6,793 nucleotides of DNA, from assembly GCA_003139735.1 (NCBI GenBank), contig PLGA01000270.1, positions 29,521 through 36,313 on the forward strand, read 5' to 3'. Numbering within the stretch: position 1 is the stretch's first letter; every line of letters starts with the position of its first letter. Both the position numbers and the translations under genes were made by a program. Shown here one piece after another: positions 1 to 6,044 of this stretch. Under the pieces are notes generated by a model. It was not told the DNA's origin, made no database searches, and worked only from the letters and a program-made list of their open reading frames with translations. The DNA is from Bryobacterales bacterium (lineage in GTDB: Bacteria > Acidobacteriota > Terriglobia > Bryobacterales > Bryobacteraceae).

Positions 1-2
1 AG

Positions 3-1451
3 GTTCCGGGCATCGACAACCTGAGCCAGCTTGTGCCAAGCAGGGTGCATGTTCCGGACGGGACCTGGAACGAGAACAACAACTTCCCCAAGCTGGCGTC
101 ATCGGCGGCGCACCTGTTCGGCAGGCCCAAGGTTTGGACCGAATCGGCCGGCGGATTGGGCATCGACGGCAAATTCCAGTTGGATTATCAAGTGGTGCGG
201 GGAGTGAACGCGCTGCAGATCGGCCTGGCGGGAGGGCGCGGCGGGGCGGCAACCGTGCCGCCGCAAGCGCCCATGCTGGAGTGGTACACGGACCGGGCGG
301 GGTATTTGATGGCCATCGGACGCCCGGCGGCGCAAGTGGGTCTGTACTATCCATCGAACAGCATGTGGATGGGGGATGAAGAGGCCGACCGCAGCATGAC
401 CAAGCTGGGTTGGCAGTTGTTGGAGCACCAGGTGGATTGGGATTACTTCGACGAGCAATCGCTCGGCTCGGTGGCGGCCATTGCGGACGGCGGTTTCAAG
501 AACCTCAGCGGCCAGGTTTATCGGGCCATCGTGGTTCCGTCCTCGACCGTGATTACGCGGGCTGGCATCGAGCGTTTTCAGGCGTTCGCGAAGGCGGGCG
601 GCAAAGTGATTTTCGTGGGCAAGACTCCCAAGCTGGTGGTGGACAAGGCGTTCTTAAATGCCAAGGACGCGCCCGACTTGAGCTTCGCCACGCTCGTCGA
701 GCCTTCGGGCGACATCACCGCGCGCGTGATTGCGGCCCTGCCGAAGCCGGATGTGGCGCTCGATAGCCCCTGCCCGCGGCTGACGTACACGCACCGGAGC
801 TGGAGTGACGCCGAGCTATACTTCTTTTTCAATGAGAGCAACCAGGAACAGTCGCGGACGGCAACCGTCGCCGGGCGGGGGCAGGCGCAGGCGTGGGACT
901 TGAGCACGGGCGAGATTCACGCCATGGCAGCGGCCACGGCGGAGGGCGGTTCGGTGCGTTTTCCGTTGGTGCTCGGGCCCTACGAAACCAAGGTGGTGGT
1001 GGTCGGGCCGCTTCCCGGCGGACTGGCGGCGCCGGAGCCCTCTTTTGCGTCCGGCGCTACGCTGGCGGAACTGGGCGGCGATTGGTCCCTGGACCTGAAT
1101 GGCAAACAGGCGACCACGCCTTTGAAACCGTGGGAGGAGTTGGGCGCGGCATCGTTCGCCGGCCCAGCCACGTACCGCAAGCAGTTTACGGCTTCGGCCC
1201 CGGCGGCGGGCAAGCGGCTGTTCCTGGAAATCGCCGATGTGCACGACTACGCGCGCGTGACGTTGAACGGGAAGGTATTGGAGGCCCACGCCTGGCAGCC
1301 GTATCGCTGGGATGTGACTGGCGCGGTGAAGGCGGGACCGAACGATCTCGAAGTGGAAGTGCGCACGACTGGCGGCGGCCGCGGGGGCCGTGGCAATGCG
1401 GCGCCGACGGCCTCAGGACTGCTCGGACCGGTTCGGCTGGTAGCGCGCTGA
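3..1451 (+). CDS. Glycoside hydrolase, GH106-like, C-terminal part (5' truncated)
   Basis: The frame is open from base 3, so the gene begins outside the window and the GTG at 33 is an internal Val codon. About 482 residues remain of what is probably a protein near 1000 aa. Three regions are visible. The first is the end of a catalytic barrel, with a strand of the form GRPKVWTES (Glu codon 141-143) followed by an RGVNALQIGL segment. The second is a Rossmann-like domain of the GH42-trimerisation/GATase-like kind (about 330-640), with VGLYYPSNSMWM and a YRAIVVPS...GGKVIFVG ending. The third is a GH2-type galactose-binding beta-sandwich at the C-terminus (about 1060-1451), with GGDWSLDLNG, TYRKQF, VTLNGK and SGLLGPVRLV. 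This order fits GH106 alpha-L-rhamnosidase-like enzymes, which release terminal rhamnose from pectic or other glycans. The exact specificity is inferred and the main catalytic part is mostly missing. A Gly/Arg-rich loop (GGGRGGRG) interrupts the last sandwich. Export is likely but cannot be seen. Confidence 0.7.
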   Translation, partial: VPGIDNLSQLVPSRVHVPDGTWNENNNFPKLASSAAHLFGRPKVWTESAGGLGIDGKFQLDYQVVRGVNALQIGLAGGRGGAATVPPQAPMLEWYTDRAGYLMAIGRPAAQVGLYYPSNSMWMGDEEADRSMTKLGWQLLEHQVDWDYFDEQSLGSVAAIADGGFKNLSGQVYRAIVVPSSTVITRAGIERFQAFAKAGGKVIFVGKTPKLVVDKAFLNAKDAPDLSFATLVEPSGDITARVIAALPKPDVALDSPCPRLTYTHRSWSDAELYFFFNESNQEQSRTATVAGRGQAQAWDLSTGEIHAMAAATAEGGSVRFPLVLGPYETKVVVVGPLPGGLAAPEPSFASGATLAELGGDWSLDLNGKQATTPLKPWEELGAASFAGPATYRKQFTASAPAAGKRLFLEIADVHDYARVTLNGKVLEAHAWQPYRWDVTGAVKAGPNDLEVEVRTTGGGRGGRGNAAPTASGLLGPVRLVAR

Positions 1452-1453
1452 GT

Positions 1454-4066
1454 TTATTGTCCGGCGGGCCCCGGCAAATGTTGCGGCACAAGCGCCGCCA
1501 GACCGTCAACCGCCTTAACCGGCTTGGCGACGATGCTGACTTGACCGGACCTCAAGCCAGGACGATTGGCCGTGATTGTAATTGTGCCTCCCGAACGGGT
1601 GGAACGGATGGATACGCGGTTGATGCCGCATTCGGTATTCAGGTAGAGGTTGTTTGTGGAATCGATCTTGCCGCTATTGTAGCCGCCGCGCCAGACGCCC
1701 GGTCCCGCGACGGTGAAATCCACTCGGGCGTCATCAGTCGGGCAGCGCCGACCTTGGGCGTCGACGACCTCCACGTCAATCAGCGCCACATCCTGTCCGT
1801 CGGCCTGCAAGCCCAGTGGACCGGCTATGGGCGTGAGTTTGATTTGCGCCGGCGGTCCGGCGGTCGCGAGTTCCTCCTGAGCCGCCGGTTTGCCATCGTT
1901 TCTGCCGACCGCCTTCAAACTCCCCGGTGCGAATTCCACATTGGGAAAAGCGAAGACATAGCCACTGGCCGGTTGGGAGTTCACCCCCATCGACTTTCCG
2001 TTTACGAATAACTCCACCGACTGGGTATTGGCAATCGCATAGACAGTCTTCACCGTCCTCTTCGCGTCCGGACCCGACGGATAACTCCAGTGACCGAGGA
2101 TATGAATATCGGGCTGGTCGTTTTGCATCACCCGGTGGGCGAAATAGATCTCCTTAGGCAGGCGAACGGCGTCCACCTTGCCGCTGACCCGGCAGACTTC
2201 GCTTGAGTCCTGCCGCCCATCCGCATCGGAATCGGAGAAATAGATCGACGCATAGCCCGACCACTTCGAGTGCGCCGGGTCGGCGTTCGAAATGCGGTTG
2301 TCCCAATACGCCTTGTAGCGATTGACCGAAGCCAGGGCGAATGTCTCGGACGTGTATTGATAGGTATCGTCCGGCCCCTTTTTGAAGCCAAAATACGGCG
2401 GCGAGAAATCGTCCCAGAATCGCCGCGCGCCTTCGTCGCGAAAGTCCTCGGTTTCGATGAGGGGCGCACGGTCGCGGCGTTCCGCGCTGTAGCCTCGGAA
2501 CATGGCGCCGGGACCTGAAAGCTGGTCGGTCCGCGGGTCCTGGCCAATCATCACGCCAAAGAATTCGGCAATGGGAGTTGTGGCGGTGTTGGCCGCTACG
2601 TCATCGTTGCCGCGGGCGCCCAAAACGCGGCCGCCGTCCGGGTCCCATTGCTGGCGCAGGGCAACCATCTGGCGCATGTGCTCGACGGTGACCACGGTGT
2701 TGCCCGCCTCCCAGAAAAGGATGCTGGGACTGTTGCGGAAATAGATCATCGAGTCGCGCATGACTTCCAGGCGCTGCTCCCATTGGCGTCCCACGGCGTC
2801 CCGTTCCTTGTCTCCGGCCGGGCAGATCTGGATGATGCCGAAGCGATCGGCGGAATCCGAATCCACGCGCTGCGGCGCAATGTGCATCCAGCGGATATAG
2901 TTGGCGTGGCTGTTGCGAATCAACCGGGCGTTGAAATCGTGCATCCAGTCCGGATATGCCTGCCCCAGGCCGGCCCATTCGTCGCTGGCGCGCTGGGCGA
3001 AGCCCTTCAGGTAGACGAACTTGTCATTGAGATATACGCCGCCCGTCCCGGCGCCGCCTTTGAAGGCGGTCTTGCGAAAGCCGGTGGTTACCTTGTCGGC
3101 GTCAACGGTCTTGCCGTCCACCGTGAGAATGGTGTAGACGTCGTAAAGATAGGGGTCGCCCGGACTCCAGAAGCGGGCGGCATGGAGCGCGCCGGCCGCG
3201 GTCAGGACGGTCTTTTCGCCGGCGGCAATATCGGCTGAACTGCCCTGGAATCGGGCGCGGACTTGCCCCTTTCGGTCGACAATCACGGCTGACAACTTTA
3301 CGTTGGCGCGGCCGCCCGACGCATTGCTTACTTGCGATTCGACGGTGACGTTGGCGCTCTTCCCCGCGATATCGAAGTTCCCCGCATGAACATACACGCC
3401 GGTGCTTTCCAGGCCATAATAGAGCGGCAGCGTCTGATAGATTTTGCCGGTGACGTGCAGCCAGACATGCCGGTTGATGCCGCCGTGATCGGGATTGAAG
3501 TCATTGGCGTTCCATTCAAACGGCGTATTGCTCGAACGTTCCGCGTAAGTGGTGCGGTTATCCAGCTTCACCGCCAGGACGTTCTCTTGGTTCCCGAAGT
3601 GAACGGCGCCGCTGATATCCAAGCCGTAGGCCGTCACTCCGTTCTCATAGAGGCCCGCTTCCTTGCCGTTCAGGAAAATGTCGCCGGCTTGCCGCATGCC
3701 CTCGAATTCGAGGAAGATTTTGTCGCCGGCGAGCCTGGCGGGAAGCTTGAAATGTTTGCGGTACCAGACCACCCCCTTGAACGTGCCGCGGTCCCCGCCG
3801 CTATGGGAAATGATCTGGCGGAAGGAGTCGACGTCGTTGAAGGTGTGGGGCGTGCTGACCGTGGTCCAGGACGAATCGTCGAAGGCGGGCGCCTCCGCTC
3901 CGGCTACGTCCTCGCGGATGAACTTCCAGTCCAGGTCAAAGCTCAGTTTGGCGCGCGGCGACGCCGGCGGCGCGTAGGGCGCGGTTTGAGCCGAAGCCAA
4001 GCAGGACAGCGCCCAAACCATCAGTCCCATCGCGCCGAGGCGGCGTGACGCAATCGATCCGCTCAA
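1454..4066 (-). CDS. Exported glycoside hydrolase family 2 protein, beta-galactosidase-like, atypical acid/base site
   Basis: This 870 aa protein is full length for the DUF4982-containing GH2 group. The TTG start at 4066 is favoured over the ATG at 4030 because AGGGAG lies 7 nt upstream and because residues 1-26 then form a whole signal peptide: R8R9, a hydrophobic core, and ASA|QT cleavage. Domains in order are: GH2 jelly-roll sugar-binding domain (about 42-205; PHTFND, WYRKHF, IFLNGK); immunoglobulin-like domain (about 215-335, ending TTGFRKTAF); TIM barrel (about 340-600; YLKGFAQR, IRWMHIAPQ, NSPSILFWEAGN); DUF4982-like domain (about 665-735; VELFVNGKSMG); and GH2 C-terminal domain 5-like (about 755-848; GGYNSGKIDS). 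The usual W..GNE acid/base motif reads WEAGNT, so position 457 is Thr. PLIETEDF at 535-542 offers E540 as nucleophile. Such enzymes usually remove terminal galactose or a related sugar; the substrate here is unknown. An EF-hand-like loop lies at 612-623. The gene ends 2 bp from the convergent GH106-like gene. Confidence 0.88.
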   Translation of the reverse strand: MSGSIASRRLGAMGLMVWALSCLASAQTAPYAPPASPRAKLSFDLDWKFIREDVAGAEAPAFDDSSWTTVSTPHTFNDVDSFRQIISHSGGDRGTFKGVVWYRKHFKLPARLAGDKIFLEFEGMRQAGDIFLNGKEAGLYENGVTAYGLDISGAVHFGNQENVLAVKLDNRTTYAERSSNTPFEWNANDFNPDHGGINRHVWLHVTGKIYQTLPLYYGLESTGVYVHAGNFDIAGKSANVTVESQVSNASGGRANVKLSAVIVDRKGQVRARFQGSSADIAAGEKTVLTAAGALHAARFWSPGDPYLYDVYTILTVDGKTVDADKVTTGFRKTAFKGGAGTGGVYLNDKFVYLKGFAQRASDEWAGLGQAYPDWMHDFNARLIRNSHANYIRWMHIAPQRVDSDSADRFGIIQICPAGDKERDAVGRQWEQRLEVMRDSMIYFRNSPSILFWEAGNTVVTVEHMRQMVALRQQWDPDGGRVLGARGNDDVAANTATTPIAEFFGVMIGQDPRTDQLSGPGAMFRGYSAERRDRAPLIETEDFRDEGARRFWDDFSPPYFGFKKGPDDTYQYTSETFALASVNRYKAYWDNRISNADPAHSKWSGYASIYFSDSDADGRQDSSEVCRVSGKVDAVRLPKEIYFAHRVMQNDQPDIHILGHWSYPSGPDAKRTVKTVYAIANTQSVELFVNGKSMGVNSQPASGYVFAFPNVEFAPGSLKAVGRNDGKPAAQEELATAGPPAQIKLTPIAGPLGLQADGQDVALIDVEVVDAQGRRCPTDDARVDFTVAGPGVWRGGYNSGKIDSTNNLYLNTECGINRVSIRSTRSGGTITITANRPGLRSGQVSIVAKPVKAVDGLAALVPQHLPGPAGQ

Positions 4067-4146
4067 GTCGGTTCTCCCTGGACTAAACTTTACCGCAAGT
4101 CATAAGTCCTTGTGCGGTGAGGCGCATGGCGGTATCGTGTTGGCGA
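4067..4146. promoter_or_regulatory. Divergent intergenic spacer, probable promoter/operator region
   Basis: These 80 bp separate the GH2 gene (minus) from the beta-propeller gene (plus), so transcription start signals for both must lie here or reach into the neighbouring coding ends. The middle (4081-4108) is the only AT-rich part. It contains a direct repeat AAGTC-AT-AAGTC (4097-4108) and, to its left, GACTAAACTT (4081-4090), which makes an imperfect inverted repeat with it. I could not find a convincing sigma70 -35/-10 pair on either strand. The operator reading is an inference from position and repeat structure only. Confidence 0.35.
4074..4079 (-). promoter_or_regulatory. Shine-Dalgarno for the GH2 gene (supports the TTG start)
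   Basis: Read on the minus strand, AGGGAG is followed by 7 nt and then the TTG at 4066. No comparable purine-rich site precedes the internal ATG at 4030. A start there would also drop R8R9 and leave a signal peptide with no positive charge. Confidence 0.6.
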
Positions 4147-5178
4147 ATGAAACGTCAAACACTACCCTTTTTTACACTGATCCTCGCCGCCGGCGCCGCG
4201 TGCGCCGTAACGCCAGCCTGGGGGCAGGAGGCCAGACCTCCGGCGGCAGCGCCGGCGGCCGTGAAACCGGCCTTCCCCAGCATCCTGCCCGGCAGAGGCC
4301 TGGCGCAGCACGATTTCTTCTACGCCGGGGAGGCCAAAACGCAGGACATGTACATCGTGCGCGGCGGCAAAGTTGCGTGGGAGTTCCACGATCCCGCGGG
4401 AAAAGGCGAAATCAGCGATGCCGTGCTGCTTTCTAACGGAAACGTACTCTTCGCGCACCAATTCGGCGTGACGCTGATCAATCGCGATAAGAAGGTGCTT
4501 TGGAACTACGACGCTCCGGCCGGAACGGAGATACATACGGTGCAGCCGATCGGCAAGGATCGCGTGCTCTACGTGCAGAACGGCGACCCCGCCAAGGTTG
4601 TGGTCGTGAACATCGTCACCGGCAAGACCGAGCGTGAGTTTGCGGTTCCGGTCAGAGACCCCAAGAGCGTGCACGGCCATTTCCGCCATGCGCGGCTCAC
4701 CGATGCCGGCACATTGCTGGTGGCGCACATGGACCTGAACAAAGTCGTGGAGTACGATTCGACCGGCAAGGAACTCTGGTCGCACACGCCGGGGATGGCC
4801 ACCTGGTCGGCGGAGCGTTTGAAGAACGGCGACACGTTGATTGCCGGAGCGCGGCTGGTTCGCGAGGTAAACCCCGCCGGGGCCACGGTCTGGGAGTTTT
4901 CGCCCGCCGATGTGCCGGACTACCTGTTCAACTCGATGCAGATCGCCAAGCGGCTGCCCAATGGGAACACGCTCATCAATACCTGGTTTAATCAGTGGAA
5001 TGCGACGGCCGATCCCGCCACGGTTCCCGTACAGGCGCTGGAAGTAACGCCGGACAAGAAAGTGGTCTGGGCGTTGCGCGCGTGGGGGAACCCGGTGAAT
5101 CTGGGACCTTCGACCACCATTCAGTTGCTCGACGAGCCAAGCATTCCCGAGGCGGCGCATTTCGGGGATTTGAAATGA
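4147..5178 (+). CDS. Exported PQQ-like / arylsulfotransferase-like beta-propeller protein
   Basis: The 343 aa product starts at the ATG at 4147. Upstream in-frame starts exist (GTG 4117, ATG 4126), but 4147 gives a standard signal peptide: MKRQ, a hydrophobic stretch to about residue 23, and AWG|Q cleavage. The SD is weak. A Pro/Ala-rich linker (residues 30-45) follows. The rest is a beta-propeller of about six blades. Turns of the form G-N/D-x-L lie near 98-101, 188-191, 228-231 and 273-276, and blade ends K/T-x-x-W sit at W78, W119, W211, W249 and W308. The end, LGPSTTIQLLDEP (319-331), looks like a family signature. A HGHFRH cluster (176-181) and H130 could line the central pocket. ASST-type propellers use His for sulfuryl transfer, but that role is not shown here. 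No dehydrogenase or quinone-binding residues could be identified. The gene overlaps the next one by ATGA, implying co-translation. Confidence 0.75.
   Translation: MKRQTLPFFTLILAAGAACAVTPAWGQEARPPAAAPAAVKPAFPSILPGRGLAQHDFFYAGEAKTQDMYIVRGGKVAWEFHDPAGKGEISDAVLLSNGNVLFAHQFGVTLINRDKKVLWNYDAPAGTEIHTVQPIGKDRVLYVQNGDPAKVVVVNIVTGKTEREFAVPVRDPKSVHGHFRHARLTDAGTLLVAHMDLNKVVEYDSTGKELWSHTPGMATWSAERLKNGDTLIAGARLVREVNPAGATVWEFSPADVPDYLFNSMQIAKRLPNGNTLINTWFNQWNATADPATVPVQALEVTPDKKVVWALRAWGNPVNLGPSTTIQLLDEPSIPEAAHFGDLK
5164..5168 (+). promoter_or_regulatory. Shine-Dalgarno inside the propeller gene for the TIGR03435 gene
   Basis: GGGGA lies 6 nt upstream of the ATG at 5175, inside the last codons of the propeller gene. 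It selects this start over the earlier in-frame starts, which lie deep inside the upstream gene and would add a non-secretory N-terminus. Confidence 0.5.
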
Positions 5179-5951
5179 AAACACGACGAGCCTTTAGCGT
5201 TGCCTTGTACGTGATTATCTCGCTTGGGATGCAGTTGTACGCCGATGATGGGGTCCGGTTCGAAGTGGCATCCGTGAAAAGAGCCAGCGAATGCACCTAT
5301 GAGGACCATTCGATGGGTCCCGGGCAAGTTACGATCAAGGGCTTTCCGTTGAACCTTGTTCTCATCTACGCGTTCGAGGTGAGCAAAGACCAAATCATCG
5401 GGCCATCGTGGCTCGAAAGCGACTGTTTCGACGTGGTAGCCAAGTTGCCGCAGGGTTCAACAATCGACCAGATCCCGGCGATGCTTCAGGCTCTCCTGGC
5501 GGAACGGTTCAAACTGAGTGCGCGCAAGGAAAGCCGGCCGAGCGCGGGGTACGCCCTCGTGGTAGACAAGAATGGCCCGAAGTTAAAGGAAGCGGCAGAG
5601 GACTCCACCTTCATGGGAAAGGCCCCACGTACTGCCCTGGCAATTAGGCGCGGCGGCGGCGGTGGTTTCAAGGGAATCATGACGATGGAGGCGCTGGCGA
5701 AGAATCTCTCCCGACAAGGATACGGTGAAATAGTGGACGCTACCGGGCTCAAAGGAGAGTACGAGATCAGCCTCTCTTGGGTCTCTGATCAAGGTGTCCG
5801 ACCAGCGGAGCCATCGGCAGCGGCGAGCGATCCGGGGGCTGACCTTTTCACCGCCCTGCGGGAGTCACTTGGCTTAAGGCTCGAACCCCGGAAAGCGCAG
5901 ACCGAAGTTCTTGTAATCGATCACATCGAACGGGTTCCAACCGCAAACTGA
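5175..5951 (+). CDS. TIGR03435 / DUF3738 family exported protein
   Basis: The 258 aa product is of normal length for the free-standing form of this family. The ATG at 5175 overlaps the upstream stop (ATGA), has GGGGA 6 nt before it, and gives a signal peptide: MKTRR, hydrophobic residues 6-20, and LYA|DD cleavage. The family landmarks are all present: FEVASVK (29-35), GFPLNLVLIYAF (56-67), QIIGPSWL (73-80), a MLQALLAERFKL helix (103-114), YALVVDKNGPKL (126-137), MEALAKNLS then IVDATGLKGEYEISL (171-200), and a LFTALRESLGLRLEPRK...VLVIDHIERVP ending (224-255). The function of the family is unknown. It is known from soil Acidobacteria, often in many copies, and its domain is also found attached to BlaR1-like M56 peptidases. 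The only two cysteines, C40 and C84, are both in the exported part and could form a disulfide. A short Gly-run (160-164) sits in a probable loop. The gene looks intact. Confidence 0.92.
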   Translation: MKTRRAFSVALYVIISLGMQLYADDGVRFEVASVKRASECTYEDHSMGPGQVTIKGFPLNLVLIYAFEVSKDQIIGPSWLESDCFDVVAKLPQGSTIDQIPAMLQALLAERFKLSARKESRPSAGYALVVDKNGPKLKEAAEDSTFMGKAPRTALAIRRGGGGGFKGIMTMEALAKNLSRQGYGEIVDATGLKGEYEISLSWVSDQGVRPAEPSAAASDPGADLFTALRESLGLRLEPRKAQTEVLVIDHIERVPTAN

Positions 5952-6044
5952 CGCGCGCATCGCCGGACATTTCTGCCATATACGCGCTGCAAGACGGTTC
6001 AGGTTCCGGCGCCTGGATATATACTTGTCGCTCGGAGGCTGCGC
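5952..6044 (+). promoter_or_regulatory. Spacer with Shine-Dalgarno and possible -10 for the CBM9-like gene
   Basis: This 93 bp gap separates the TIGR03435 stop from the next start. GGAGG at 6034-6038 lies 6 nt before the ATG at 6045 and is the strongest ribosome binding site in the window. An AT-rich run, TATATA at 6018-6023 preceded by TGGA, resembles a -10 element, but no good -35 lies at the right distance. The following gene may therefore have its own promoter. No hairpin with a T-run that would mark a terminator for the TIGR03435 gene was found. Confidence 0.45.

Noticed and set aside
1461..1475. GC-rich palindrome-like run CCGGCGGGCCCCGGC as a bidirectional terminator
   Set aside because: Only the central GGGCCC is truly self-complementary; the next pairs mismatch and no T-run follows on either side. 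It also lies inside the GH2 coding end.
3332..4048. A 238-codon plus-strand open frame opposite the GH2 gene, and similar long frames at 893-2011 and 2648-3238
   Set aside because: They lie antisense to, or out of frame with, genes having full domain matches. Their translations are rich in Arg, Gly and Ala with no recognisable motif. Long shadow frames are expected in GC-rich DNA.
4162..5184. A 340-codon minus-strand frame covering the whole propeller gene
   Set aside because: The plus strand codes for a signal peptide and repeated propeller motifs, while the minus product shows no domain. It is a mirror of third-position GC bias.
6000..6015. CAGGTTCCGGCGCCTG as a hairpin terminator after the TIGR03435 gene
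   Set aside because: The arms pair only at CAGG/CCTG and in the central CCGG, with mismatches between, and there is no T-run. A stable terminator is not supported.
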